64,000 nucleotides of DNA from NCBI GenBank assembly GCA_007693385.1, contig REDR01000069.1:1-64000 (forward strand), written 5' to 3'. The DNA comes from Anaerolineaceae bacterium (GTDB lineage: Bacteria; Chloroflexota; Anaerolineae; Aggregatilineales; Phototrophicaceae). Position numbers and translations under genes: made by a program. The notes below the pieces were generated by a model. It was given only the letters and a program-made list of their open reading frames with translations, did not search any database and was not told where the DNA came from. Positions 19,731 to 28,133 of the stretch are shown piece by piece; position 1 is the stretch's first letter, and each line of letters opens with the position of its first letter.

Positions 19731-19790
19731 GGGGCGCGATTCGTTGCGCCGCATAAACGGGAATCTGCGGGGGCGTAGCGTGCTACGTCC
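19731..19790. repeat. Pair of dispersed palindromes between map and rpmJ
   Basis: GGCGC (19733-19737) pairs with GCGCC (19746-19750), then GGGCGTAGC (19771-19779) pairs with GCTACGTCC (19782-19790). Two palindromes of these same kinds occur as pairs at 32338-32404 and 49086-49160. The rest of the map–rpmJ spacer (19722-19907) holds no gene. Confidence 0.65.
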
Positions 19791-19907
19791 GTCTGCGGTG
19801 TTGCCAACAACCTGAAATGCACACGCCTTGAATCGGTTGTAGACACGCTCACAGCATTATGATATGATGAACGATCTGTATAAAAGCCAAAACAGGGGCC
19901 GTTTAAC

Positions 19908-20021
19908 ATGAAAGTTTCAGCATCAGTCAGACGCCGCTGTCCAAAGTGCCGTGTGATTAAGCGTCACGGTCGCGTGATGATTATTTGCACGAACCCCAAG
20001 CACAAACAGCGCCAAGGTTAA
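19908..20021 (+). CDS. rpmJ: Ribosomal protein L36
   Basis: Smallest 50S protein. The 37-residue sequence begins [20 protein letters not shown] and ends KHKQRQG. The zinc site C-x2-C ... C-x4-H is complete, so this is the zinc-binding form. AGGGG lies 12 nt before the ATG and GGGAG of rpsM follows the stop. Confidence 0.96.
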   Translation: MKVSASVRRRCPKCRVIKRHGRVMIICTNPKHKQRQG

Positions 20022-20044
20022 AAATCGTAGGGAGATAAATCGGC

Positions 20045-20428
20045 ATGGCACGTATTGTAGGTGTAGACCTGCCACGCAACAAGCGCATTGTGATCGCGTT
20101 GACTTATATCTACGGGATCGGGCGCTCCACCAGCGAGCAGATTTTAGCGGAGACGGGCATTGACCCCAGTACGCGGGTACATGACCTGACCGAAGATCAG
20201 GCGCAGTCCTTGCGCGAGGCCATCGCCCCGTTGACGACGGAAGGCGATTTGCGCCGCCAGCTACAGGGCAACATCAAGCGTCTGGTAGACATTGGCACGT
20301 ATCGCGGTTTGCGGCATCGCCGTAACCTGCCGGTGCGCGGCCAGCGTACCCGCACCAACGCCCGCACCAAGCGCGGCGCTAAGAAGACCGTGCCGGGGCG
20401 TGGCCGTCGGCGTGGTGCCAAGAAGTAA
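20045..20428 (+). CDS. rpsM: Ribosomal protein S13
   Basis: 30S head protein bridging to the 50S subunit and contacting P-site tRNA through its C-terminal tail. The 127-residue protein begins [15 protein letters not shown] and contains [14 protein letters not shown] and the basic tail [25 protein letters not shown]. It lies 23 nt after rpmJ and 107 nt before rpsK. Confidence 0.98.
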   Translation: MARIVGVDLPRNKRIVIALTYIYGIGRSTSEQILAETGIDPSTRVHDLTEDQAQSLREAIAPLTTEGDLRRQLQGNIKRLVDIGTYRGLRHRRNLPVRGQRTRTNARTKRGAKKTVPGRGRRRGAKK

Positions 20429-20430
20429 CG

Positions 20431-20510
20431 GCGGTCTGTATCGTACAGGCCGCGTTGCACCAATTTTATCGCATGGCAATTGGCGCCCTGCCAGCCAACC
20501 CGCAGGGCGC
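20431..20510 (+). promoter_or_regulatory. Two hairpins between rpsM and rpsK
   Basis: GCGGTCTGTA (20431-20440) pairs with TACAGGCCGC (20444-20453) around TCG, with one T-G pair. GCGCCCTGC (20483-20491) pairs with GCAGGGCGC (20502-20510). Two good stems fill a 107-nt gap inside an otherwise tight operon, which suggests RNA-level control or processing. Neither has a U-run. Confidence 0.45.
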
Positions 20511-20535
20511 GTGTTGACTTAAAGCGGAGTGATCT

Positions 20536-20934
20536 ATGGCAAAAGGTAGAAAAGGCGGGCGCCGTACCGCCAAGAAAGTCGTAAAGAATATCCCATACGG
20601 ACAGGCGCACATCTACGCGACCTTCAACAATACCATTGTGTCGATGACCGACCAATCCGGTAACGTTGTCGCGTGGTCTAGCGCGGGTACCAGTGGCTTT
20701 AAGGGTAGCCGTAAAAGCACCCCCTACGCCGCCCGTATCGCCGCACAGACCGCCGCCGAGACCGCCCAGACGCACGGCATGAAAGAAGTGGATGTCTTCG
20801 TCAAAGGGCCCGGCCCCGGACGCGAAAATGCCATCCGTGCGATTCAGGCTAGCGGCCTCAAAGTGCGCTCTATCGCTGATATGACGCCGATTCCGCATAA
20901 CGGCGTTCGCCCGCCCAAGAAGCGTCGCGTATAA
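20536..20934 (+). CDS. rpsK: Ribosomal protein S11
   Basis: 30S platform protein near the E-site mRNA. The 132-residue protein has [28 protein letters not shown], the [19 protein letters not shown] signature and the C-terminal [16 protein letters not shown]. rpoA follows after 51 nt; rpsD, which usually lies between them, is absent. Confidence 0.98.
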   Translation: MAKGRKGGRRTAKKVVKNIPYGQAHIYATFNNTIVSMTDQSGNVVAWSSAGTSGFKGSRKSTPYAARIAAQTAAETAQTHGMKEVDVFVKGPGPGRENAIRAIQASGLKVRSIADMTPIPHNGVRPPKKRRV

Positions 20935-20985
20935 CCAAACCGGCGATACCCGTCCGCGATATTTGTGAAGTGAGGAGACAAACAA

Positions 20986-21972
20986 TTGGTCACGAATCAA
21001 ATGGTTCTGCCCCATCGGGTTGAAAGCGATGCCATGACCCGCAACTACGGGCGCTTTGTGATTAGCCCGCTAGAAAGTGGTTATGGCCTGACGCTAGGCA
21101 ATTCCCTGCGCCGCATTTTGCTGTCCTCTTTGCCGGGTGCGGCTGTGACCAGTATTCGCGTCTCCGACGTGCATCATGAATTCTCCGCCATTCCCAATGT
21201 GCGCGAGGATATGACACAGTTGATCTTGCAGATCAAGCAACTGCGCCTCAAATTGCATGATGGCGTCGAGCAGTCGCGCTTACGTCTGGAGCATCGCGGC
21301 GAGGGCACGGTCACGGCGGCGGACATCGTGTGCCCGTCGGATGTAGAGATCATCAACACTGATCTTTACCTGTTCACCGTGGACGACCCGCGCAACGAAG
21401 CGCACATCGAGATGGAATTCAACGTCATGCTCGGGCGCGGCTATAGCCCGTCTGAGGAGCGTGGCCGCCTGCCGATTGGCGAATTGCCGATTGATGCGGT
21501 CTTTAGCCCGATCCGCCGCGTGAATTACGAAGTCGAACGGGCGCGTGTCGGCCAGCGTACCAACTATGACCGCCTGATTATCGAAATCTGGACGGATGGC
21601 ACGGTACGCCCCGAAGAAGCACTGACGCAAGCCGCGCAAATTATGATCCGCCACATGACCGTGATTAGCGGTCTACAGCCGGATACCACGTTGCCCGATG
21701 GCTGGATTCCGTCGTCCGCGCCGGAAGAAGAAGAAGACAAAGAACAACCCCATCAGCGCTTTAAGGACAAGATGATCGAAGAGCTTGACCTGAGCGTGCG
21801 CGTGTTTAACTCGCTCAAGCGTACCGGCATCGCCACCGTTGGCGATGTGCTGGATATGCTGGATCGCGGACAGGATGCGATGCTGGCAATCCGCAACTTC
21901 GGCGAGAAATCGCTGGATGAGCTGGTGGATAAACTGCGCGAAAAGGGTTATCTGCAACAAGAAGAGGAATGA
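20986..21972 (+). CDS. rpoA: RNA polymerase alpha subunit
   Basis: Alpha subunit that nucleates core RNA polymerase assembly. The N-terminal domain has NYGRFVISPLESGYGLTLGNSLRRILLSSLPGAAV; a Glu-rich linker (about residues 244-252) leads to the C-terminal domain (EELDLSVRVFNSLKRTGIATVGDVL ... NFGEKSLDELVDKL), which contacts UP elements and activators. The start is TTG at 20986, with GAGGAG (20972-20977) 8 nt upstream. The next ATG, at 21001, is 23 nt from that site. At 328 residues the length is normal. Confidence 0.97.
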   Translation: MVTNQMVLPHRVESDAMTRNYGRFVISPLESGYGLTLGNSLRRILLSSLPGAAVTSIRVSDVHHEFSAIPNVREDMTQLILQIKQLRLKLHDGVEQSRLRLEHRGEGTVTAADIVCPSDVEIINTDLYLFTVDDPRNEAHIEMEFNVMLGRGYSPSEERGRLPIGELPIDAVFSPIRRVNYEVERARVGQRTNYDRLIIEIWTDGTVRPEEALTQAAQIMIRHMTVISGLQPDTTLPDGWIPSSAPEEEEDKEQPHQRFKDKMIEELDLSVRVFNSLKRTGIATVGDVLDMLDRGQDAMLAIRNFGEKSLDELVDKLREKGYLQQEEE

Positions 21973-22079
21973 ACCCGCCGCGATTTCTAGCGGCGCTGGA
22001 TCGGTTCACCATAATTTGAGTCTAGGCGGGGCGCGGGCAACAGGTCGCGCCCTTGTGAAGTGTTAAGGGAGCAAACGCT

Positions 22080-22490
22080 ATGCGTCATCGCGTAAAAGGA
22101 AAAAAACTCAGCCGTGATAGCGGCCATCGCAAAGCACTACGTAAAAACATGATGATCGCCATTTTCCAGCATGAGCGCATCCGCACTACAGAGGCCAAAG
22201 CCAAGTTCGTGCGCGGCCATGTGGAGCGCATCATCACCATCGCCAAGCGTGGCCTCGCCAAAGCCGAAGCCGCCGGTGATCCCGCGCCCGCCGTCCACGC
22301 TCGCCGCCTCGTCGCCAGCCGCCTGAACAATGATCGGGTGATGGTCAAGAAGATTTTCGACGAATTAGCGCCGCGCTATGAAGGCCGTCAGGGTGGCTAC
22401 ACGCGCATCTACAAGCTAGGTCCGCGCAAGGGCGATAACGCGCCGATGGTCATTCTGGAACTGGTCGGCGAAGACGACACCGACGAATAA
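22080..22490 (+). CDS. rplQ: Ribosomal protein L17
   Basis: 50S protein at the tunnel exit. MRHRVKGKKLSRDSGHRKALRKNM and TTEAKAKFVRGHVERIITIAKRG are diagnostic, and the C-terminus has GGYTRIYKLGPRKGDNAPMVILELV plus a short acidic tail; 136 residues. The 107-nt gap after rpoA holds two short GC hairpins (about 21977-21996 and 22026-22049). Confidence 0.97.
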   Translation: MRHRVKGKKLSRDSGHRKALRKNMMIAIFQHERIRTTEAKAKFVRGHVERIITIAKRGLAKAEAAGDPAPAVHARRLVASRLNNDRVMVKKIFDELAPRYEGRQGGYTRIYKLGPRKGDNAPMVILELVGEDDTDE

Positions 22491-22505
22491 GCGGGCGAGC
22501 GCAGA

Positions 22506-23270
22506 ATGCCGCGCTGGTGTGCGATACTGGCCTATGATGGCACAGCCTATCAGGGCTTCCAGCGTCAGGCGTCCGGCACGCCGACGGTGCAGGCGGAACT
22601 AGAGGCCGCCATCCGGCGCATTACCGCGCAGGATGTGACGGTGATCGCCGCCGGACGCACCGACACCGGCGTACACGCGACGGGGCAGGTGATCGCCTTT
22701 GATGTCGATTGGCCGCACCCGCCCGCCGCCTTGCTCCGTGCGCTCAACGCGGCTTTGCCGCCGGATGTCGCCTTGCAGGGGATCGTCCGGCGCGATGGCT
22801 TTCATCCGCGCTATGATGCGCGGGAACGCGAGTACGTTTACACCGTGATACATGCGCCCCAGCGCCAACCGTTAACGCGGAATCAGGCGTGGTATGTGCC
22901 CCAGCCGTTGGCGCTCGACGCGATGAACCGCGCCGCCGCCGTGCTGGTTGGCCGCCACGACTTCGCCACCTTCGGTCAATCGCCACACGGCGACAACACC
23001 GTGCGCGAAGTCTTTCGCTCCGCGTGGGCGCAGGTCGCGGGCGAATCCGGCGTGACGACGTTCCGCTACACGATCAGCGCGACGGCGTTCCTGCACCATA
23101 TGGTGCGGCGCATCGTCGGCCTGCTGGTCAACGTCGGGCGCGGCTGGCTGACGGTGGCGGATTTCGCCGCCATTTTCGCGGGTGCGGATCGCTCACGAGT
23201 GGGCATCATCGCGCCGCCGTGCGGGTTAGTCCTGCGCTATGTGGGCTATGATCCGCCGCTATGTTTTTGA
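22506..23270 (+). CDS. truA: tRNA pseudouridine(38-40) synthase
   Basis: Converts uridines 38-40 in the anticodon stem-loop to pseudouridine. The catalytic Asp lies in AAGRTDTGVHATGQV (about residue 53), preceded by MPRWCAILAYDGTAYQGFQRQ. The 254-residue length is normal, and the C-terminal FLHHMVRRIVGLLVNVGRG motif is intact. It lies 15 nt after rplQ and before rplM–rpsI, a common arrangement. The 123 nt before rplM hold no gene. Confidence 0.95.
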   Translation: MPRWCAILAYDGTAYQGFQRQASGTPTVQAELEAAIRRITAQDVTVIAAGRTDTGVHATGQVIAFDVDWPHPPAALLRALNAALPPDVALQGIVRRDGFHPRYDAREREYVYTVIHAPQRQPLTRNQAWYVPQPLALDAMNRAAAVLVGRHDFATFGQSPHGDNTVREVFRSAWAQVAGESGVTTFRYTISATAFLHHMVRRIVGLLVNVGRGWLTVADFAAIFAGADRSRVGIIAPPCGLVLRYVGYDPPLCF

Positions 23271-23393
23271 AATTCCGGCCACTGTGCCGTTTTTCCGGCT
23301 TTGCAAAATCACCGGCGAACGGTGGACAAATCGAAGCCGTCACTGTTTGTTTGATGGCGGAGCGCAACGCCCGCCACAAGTGGAGAGAAACAC

Positions 23394-23828
23394 ATGAAGC
23401 AGAAAACATTTACCCCAACCCCCGCCGACATTGAGCGGCAATGGTGGGTGGTAGATGCCGAAGGCAAGACGCTCGGACGCATGGCGACGGAAATCGCCCG
23501 CATCCTGCGCGGCAAGCATAAGGTCATCTACAGCCCGCATGTAGACGTTGGCGATTACGTGGTGGTCATCAACTGCGATAAGATCGTCGTCACCGGCAAC
23601 CGTATGGACACCAAAATCTATTACACGCATTCCGGTTTCATGGGCGGCTTGAAGTCCAGAACGATGCGTCAGGTGATGGCGAAGCATCCGGAGCGCGTCA
23701 TCAAGAGCGCGGTCAAGGGCATGTTGCCCAAGGGCGTGCTAGGCCGTCAGATGTTCAAAAAGTTGAAGGTCTACGCCGGCGCGGATCATCCGCACGCCGC
23801 GCAAAAGCCGCAAGTTCTGGAACTGTAA
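23394..23828 (+). CDS. rplM: Ribosomal protein L13
   Basis: Early-assembly 50S protein. The 144-residue protein has [27 protein letters not shown], the [30 protein letters not shown] block and [31 protein letters not shown]. Preceded by TGGAGAG. rpsI follows after 9 nt. Confidence 0.98.
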   Translation: MKQKTFTPTPADIERQWWVVDAEGKTLGRMATEIARILRGKHKVIYSPHVDVGDYVVVINCDKIVVTGNRMDTKIYYTHSGFMGGLKSRTMRQVMAKHPERVIKSAVKGMLPKGVLGRQMFKKLKVYAGADHPHAAQKPQVLEL

Positions 23829-23837
23829 GGGGGCACG

Positions 23838-24233
23838 ATGTCAGCACAGTATTATGAAGGAATTGGTCGCCGCAAGTCGGCATCGGCGCGTGTCCGCCTG
23901 TTTCCGGGTGGCACCGGCAACATCATCATCAACGACAAAGACGCCCGCGACTATCTGCCGCGTCCCGGCGATGTCGAGATTTTCATGCAACCGTTGAACG
24001 AAATCGGGCAGGACAACAGCTACGACATCACCATCAAAGTGAGTGGTGGCGGCGTTAGCGGCCAGCGCGACGCCATCCGTCTCGGTGTCGCCCGCGCCCT
24101 GCTGAAGATCGACCCCGATCTGCGCCCGCGTATGCGTTCCGGCGGCTACCTCACCCGCGATGCGCGTGAGAAAGAGCGCAAGAAACCCGGCCTCAAACGC
24201 GCCCGTAAAGCGCCCACATATACCAAGCGTTAA
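23838..24233 (+). CDS. rpsI: Ribosomal protein S9
   Basis: 30S head protein whose C-terminal tail touches P-site tRNA. The 131-residue protein has YEGIGRRKSASARVRLFPG, GGGVSGQRDAIRLGVARALL and the tail KKPGLKRARKAPTYTKR ending in the usual Lys-Arg. It is the last gene of the ribosomal run and is followed by a terminator. Confidence 0.98.
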   Translation: MSAQYYEGIGRRKSASARVRLFPGGTGNIIINDKDARDYLPRPGDVEIFMQPLNEIGQDNSYDITIKVSGGGVSGQRDAIRLGVARALLKIDPDLRPRMRSGGYLTRDAREKERKKPGLKRARKAPTYTKR

Positions 24234-24259
24234 TCCGTTTCGATTGATGTGGTATGCTC

Positions 24260-24289
24260 AAAGGCAAGGCGATTCCGTCTTGCCTTTTT
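24260..24289 (+). terminator. Terminator closing the ribosomal protein run
   Basis: AAAGGCAAG (24260-24268) pairs perfectly with CTTGCCTTT (24279-24287) over a 10-nt loop, with the T-run continuing to 24289. It lies 26 nt after rpsI and inside the apparent 5' extension of the next gene, supporting that gene's later start. Confidence 0.85.
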
Positions 24290-24313
24290 GATTGCCGCTT
24301 AGGAGAGATGACC

Positions 24314-25777
24314 ATGACCATCACCATCGTCGGATTAGGCGCGGGCGACATCGACGACCTGACGCGCAAAGCATGGCGCGTGCTGAAAAATGCGCCGGTG
24401 GTCTACCTGCGGACGGCGCGGCATGGGTGCGTCAGTTGCTTGCCGCAGAGCGACACGCGCTATCATAGCTTTGATGCGCTGTACGAGGCGAAAGACGATT
24501 TCGAGGCGGTCTATACCGCGATTGTCGATACGCTGATGGATGCCGCGCAATCCGGCGATGTGGTCTATGCCGTGCCCGGCGACCCGACAGTGGGCGAGGC
24601 CACCACCGCGCAGATCATCACGCGAGGCCGCGAGGCCGGAATCGACGTGCAGATCGTGCATGGCGTCAGCTTTGTGGAGCCATCGCTGGCGGCGGTGGGC
24701 GTCGATGCGCTAGATGGCCTGCAAATCTACGACGGAATCGACATCGCCCGCGCCCATCACCCGCCGCTTAATCCTGATTTTCCGGCGCTGATCGGGCAGG
24801 TGTATAGCCGCTTTATGGCGTCCAACATCAAGCTGACGCTGATGAACCAGTACCCCGACGATTTCCCCGTCCACCTGATTCACTCTGCCGGAACATCACA
24901 GCAAACCGTCGAATCCATCCCGCTTCATGAGATTGACCACAGCGCCGCCATCGGCCACACCACATCGCTTTTCGTTCCGGCGGTGGGCGGCATGACCAGT
25001 TTCGAGCGCTTTCAGGACATCATCGCCCATCTGCGCGACCCCGAAGGCGGTTGTCCGTGGGACTTGAAGCAAACGCATGAGTCGCTCCGTCAATATTTGC
25101 TGGAAGAAGCCTACGAAGTGCTGGAAGCCATCGACTCCGGCGACACCGCCGAGCTATACCGCGAATTGGGCGACCTGTTGCTTCAGGTGGTATTGCACAC
25201 ACAAATCGCCATCGATTCCGGCGAATTCAGCATGACCGACGTGCTACGCCACGTCAACGAGAAGATGATCCGCCGTCACCCGCACGTATTCGGCGATAAG
25301 TCGGTGGATTCCAGCGAGCAAGTCACCGCCAACTGGGACGCGATCAAAGCGGCGGAGAAAGCCGCGAATCAAAGCGCGGACGACACGCCGCAGTCACGGC
25401 TGGATGGCGTGCCGCGTGCTTTACCGGCGTTGTTACGGTCATTGCAGTATCAAGATCGTGCGGCGCGTGCTGGCTTCGATTGGCCGGTGATTGACGACGT
25501 TCGCGCCAAGCTCAGCGAGGAACTGGACGAGGTGCTATCCGCGCCGGACGACGAAGCGCGGCGCGAGGAATTGGGCGATCTGCTGTTCGTGCTGGTCAAC
25601 TGGGCGCGGTGGCTACGCATTGATCCGGAGAACGCGCTCCGGCTGGCGAACGACAAATTCTATCGCCGCTTCCGGCATGTGGAAATGCGCGTCGCGCAGA
25701 CAGGCCGCCAGATGAACGACCTGACGCTGGCCGAATTAGATGTGTTTTGGGACGAAGCGAAGGCGCAAGGGTTATGA
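24314..25777 (+). CDS. mazG: Tetrapyrrole methylase-like domain fused to MazG NTP pyrophosphohydrolase
   Basis: Two-domain protein of the YabN type. The N-terminal part (about residues 1-215) resembles SAM-dependent tetrapyrrole methylases (VGLGAGDIDDLT, VVYAVPGDPTVGEATT). The C-terminal part is a tandem MazG pyrophosphatase that hydrolyses NTPs or damaged nucleotides: GGCPWDLKQTHESLRQYLLEEAYEVLEAI, ELGDLLLQVVLHTQIA, then a second EExxE-like block (ELGDLLFVLVNWARW). The ATG at 24314 is 7 nt after AGGAGA; an ATG at 24308 is too close, and a frame-open ATG at 24254 would place the rpsI terminator inside the gene. 487 residues. Methylase activity is uncertain in this family. Confidence 0.88.
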   Translation: MTITIVGLGAGDIDDLTRKAWRVLKNAPVVYLRTARHGCVSCLPQSDTRYHSFDALYEAKDDFEAVYTAIVDTLMDAAQSGDVVYAVPGDPTVGEATTAQIITRGREAGIDVQIVHGVSFVEPSLAAVGVDALDGLQIYDGIDIARAHHPPLNPDFPALIGQVYSRFMASNIKLTLMNQYPDDFPVHLIHSAGTSQQTVESIPLHEIDHSAAIGHTTSLFVPAVGGMTSFERFQDIIAHLRDPEGGCPWDLKQTHESLRQYLLEEAYEVLEAIDSGDTAELYRELGDLLLQVVLHTQIAIDSGEFSMTDVLRHVNEKMIRRHPHVFGDKSVDSSEQVTANWDAIKAAEKAANQSADDTPQSRLDGVPRALPALLRSLQYQDRAARAGFDWPVIDDVRAKLSEELDEVLSAPDDEARREELGDLLFVLVNWARWLRIDPENALRLANDKFYRRFRHVEMRVAQTGRQMNDLTLAELDVFWDEAKAQGL

Positions 25778-25842
25778 GGTGCGACGCGATGAACCACCAT
25801 TGCATTTCTGACTGTTGTCACGATACTAGAGGTTTGATCGAT

Positions 25843-25884
25843 GCAAAACAAAAACGCCAGCAACCGTATAAGTCACTGGCGTTT
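25843..25884 (-). terminator. Terminator of tRNA-Pro
   Basis: AAACGCCAG (25852-25860) and CTGGCGTTT (25876-25884) form a 9-bp stem. Read on the minus strand the stem is followed by TTTTGTTTT, immediately downstream of the tRNA. Confidence 0.8.
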
Positions 25885-25885
25885 G

Positions 25886-25959
25886 TCGGGGCGCCCGGAT
25901 TCGAACCGGGGACCTCACCGACCCGAACGGTGCGCGCTACCGGGCTGCGCCACGCCCCG
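25886..25959 (-). tRNA. tRNA-Pro (anticodon CGG)
   Basis: A 74-nt cloverleaf is read on the minus strand. The acceptor stem is CGGGGCG/CGCCCCG with discriminator A. The D-arm contains GGCGCAGCCCGGTAGCGC. The anticodon stem CACCG/CGGTG encloses the loop TTCGGGT, giving anticodon CGG for the proline codon CCG. The T-arm contains GGTTCGAATCC. No CCA is encoded. A terminator follows directly. Confidence 0.93.
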
Positions 25960-26009
25960 ATGAGTCGAGAGCAGTTTACTTGAGAATGCGGCCAATAGCA
26001 AGAGCAAAA

Positions 26010-26648
26010 ATGATGACGACCAAACAATCAACCACACTCACCGACTACGTGCGCAAGTTCACCGGCGGGCCGATGAACCGGCTAGGTATGGTGCTCCATC
26101 GTGCCGGAATCCACCCCGACGCGGTGACGATATTCGGCCTTTTCCTGACGCTGGGCGGGGCTTTTTTGATCGGGCTGGGGCATCTGCAATGGGGCGGCGT
26201 GGTGCTGATTATGGCTTTGCCATTAGACGCGGTAGACGGCGCGATTGCGCGGGCGATGGCGCGGCGCGATAACTTCGGCGCGATGCTGGATTCATCGCTG
26301 GATCGCTATGCCGACGGTTTCATTTTTGCCGCTTTGAGTTATCATTTTGCTATTCAGAATCAACACACATGGATGCTGTGTGCGCTGGCCGCGCTGATCG
26401 GTAGCTTCATGGTCAGCTACACCCGCGCCCGCGCCGAAGGCGTCAATGTGGATGTGAAGGTGGGGTTGTTCACCCGTCTGGAGCGCGTCATCGTCATTCT
26501 GTTGATCTTGCTGTTTCCTGCCGCGTTTGGCCTACCATTGTTAGAGGTCGGCATGGTGGTTCTGGCGGTGGGGACAAACTTTACCGGCTTACAACGTTTA
26601 TGGTACGTCTACCGTGCGCTACAGAAGCGCGAACATGGAGAGGGCTAA
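26010..26648 (+). CDS. CDP-alcohol phosphatidyltransferase family protein
   Basis: Integral membrane enzyme that transfers a phosphatidyl group from CDP-diacylglycerol to an alcohol acceptor. The full family motif D-x2-DG-x2-AR-x8-G-x3-D-x3-D is present (DAVDGAIARAMARRDNFGAMLDSSLD), and about five or six membrane segments are visible. The acceptor (glycerol phosphate, inositol phosphate or another) cannot be told from the motif. The chosen ATG at 26010 gives 213 residues; in-frame TTG 25980 and ATG 25986 are possible but lie close to the tRNA promoter. lgt follows 6 nt downstream, so the two membrane-lipid genes form an operon. Confidence 0.88.
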   Translation: MMTTKQSTTLTDYVRKFTGGPMNRLGMVLHRAGIHPDAVTIFGLFLTLGGAFLIGLGHLQWGGVVLIMALPLDAVDGAIARAMARRDNFGAMLDSSLDRYADGFIFAALSYHFAIQNQHTWMLCALAALIGSFMVSYTRARAEGVNVDVKVGLFTRLERVIVILLILLFPAAFGLPLLEVGMVVLAVGTNFTGLQRLWYVYRALQKREHGEG

Positions 26649-26654
26649 CGCAAA

Positions 26655-27992
26655 ATGGAATTTGAAAGCCAATTTATACGCATTGGTCAGGTACAACTAC
26701 AATATTACGGTATCATCATTGTCGCCGCGATGATTATGGCGACGTTCGTCGGCGTCAATCTGGCGAAGCGCTTCGGACGCGATCCGGAACACATCTACGG
26801 GGCGCTGACATGGGCGATTATCCCCGGCATCATCATGGCGCGGATGTGGTTTGTCGCCTTTCCGCCGGTGACCAGCACCAATATTTTCGTGCCGGAAGAA
26901 TATAACTATGCGTTGCAGATTGATGATCTGGTCGATGAAACCGGCGCGTTCACATTCGAGCTGACGCCCGGCCTAACGTTCGCCGACATCGAAGAAGGCT
27001 CGGCGCTGGATAATACCGGCCTACAGCTCAATGACCGCGTGCGCTCGGTGCGCGTCGGCGACGCGGCGGAAGCCACGCCGGTATTCGACACCACCGCGCT
27101 CGCCAATGTGTTAAGCGGCGTGGACTCCGGAACGGAGGTGCGCCTGACCGTTGATCGACAGGTGCCCAAAGATCGTAACTGGTATTTACGCAACTTCTTT
27201 GATCTGGACGCGGGCGGCATTGCGATATGGAGCGGCGGCCTGAGTATCTTCGGCGCGTTGCTCGGCGGTGCGGCGGGCGCTTATATCTACTTCCGGCGCA
27301 ACGGTCTACACGTTCCGGCATGGCTGGACATCGCCGCTATCTGTATCCCGCTCGGGCAGGCCGTCGGACGCTGGGCGAATTACGTCAATCAAGAGCTATT
27401 CGGCGATCTGGTCAGCAAGAGCTACATCTTAGCGCTAGAAATACCGGAGAATATCGGCCTACAGGCGATACGTGCGGCGGAGGGCTTGCCGCCGAATGCG
27501 TCCGTTGGCCGGAATTTGCTCGATTATTCCGTCGTGGATGGCGCGGGGAATTTCTTCCTGACGTTCCACCCGCTTTTCCTGTACGAATCGCTGTGGAGTC
27601 TGGCGGCGTTCGGCGTGCTGATGTGGCTGTATCTCAATCATCGTGACCGCTTCCGTCCCGGCGATTTCTTCCTGATGTTCATCGTGCAATATTCGTTCAT
27701 CCGCTTCATGCTGGAATTCCTGCGCTTAGAGGTGACGCTGGTCAACGGCGTGAACGTGTCGCAGGTGGTGACGGCTGTCGCCGGTTTGATCGCGCTGGTT
27801 CTGCTGGTCGTGCGTCTGGGTGGACGCGGTAGCGATCCGCGCCGCTATGACGAGATCGCGCCGCCCGAACCGCCCGTCGAAGACCCGAAAGCCAAAGACA
27901 AGAAAGCGGATAAGCCGGCCAAGCGCACGCGCAAGCCGAAAGAAGCGGAGACGCCCAAATCTGAGGACACCCCCGCCGCCGACGCCACCTAA
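26655..27992 (+). CDS. lgt: Prolipoprotein diacylglyceryl transferase with PDZ-like insert
   Basis: Transfers diacylglycerol from phosphatidylglycerol to the lipobox Cys of prolipoproteins in the membrane. The Lgt core is clear: FIRIGQVQLQYYGIII, IWSGGLSIFGALLGG, the signature GRWANYVNQELFG and the HPLFLYESLW and QYSFIRFMLEFLR end motifs. Phe199 stands where E. coli has the His of the HGG motif; such a replacement also occurs in actinobacterial-type enzymes. Unusually, about 100 residues (roughly 74-178) are inserted between early membrane segments, and residues 100-168 read like a PDZ domain (GSALDNTGLQLNDRVRSV ... SGTEVRLTVDR). A Lys/Pro/Glu-rich cytosolic tail of about 60 residues ends the 445-residue protein. 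Confidence 0.93.
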   Translation: MEFESQFIRIGQVQLQYYGIIIVAAMIMATFVGVNLAKRFGRDPEHIYGALTWAIIPGIIMARMWFVAFPPVTSTNIFVPEEYNYALQIDDLVDETGAFTFELTPGLTFADIEEGSALDNTGLQLNDRVRSVRVGDAAEATPVFDTTALANVLSGVDSGTEVRLTVDRQVPKDRNWYLRNFFDLDAGGIAIWSGGLSIFGALLGGAAGAYIYFRRNGLHVPAWLDIAAICIPLGQAVGRWANYVNQELFGDLVSKSYILALEIPENIGLQAIRAAEGLPPNASVGRNLLDYSVVDGAGNFFLTFHPLFLYESLWSLAAFGVLMWLYLNHRDRFRPGDFFLMFIVQYSFIRFMLEFLRLEVTLVNGVNVSQVVTAVAGLIALVLLVVRLGGRGSDPRRYDEIAPPEPPVEDPKAKDKKADKPAKRTRKPKEAETPKSEDTPAADAT

Positions 27993-28133
27993 CGCGCTGA
28001 CCGCACGCGACATAATCGAGACGCCCGCCACTGTGCGGGCGTTTTGCTGTGTCTGCATGTGTCTCTCATCTGCTGATGAGGTTATCGTGCGATAATGATT
28101 GGCGATTCAGTCACAATTGAGGACACCAAGCGC

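Noticed and set aside
19722-19907. Hidden infA between map and rpmJ
   Set aside because: No frame of about 72 codons exists on the plus strand here; the space is taken by two palindromes and leader sequence.
20197-21015. 272-codon minus-strand frame across rpsM, rpsK and the rpoA start
   Set aside because: It spans three conserved plus-strand genes and has shadow-like composition.
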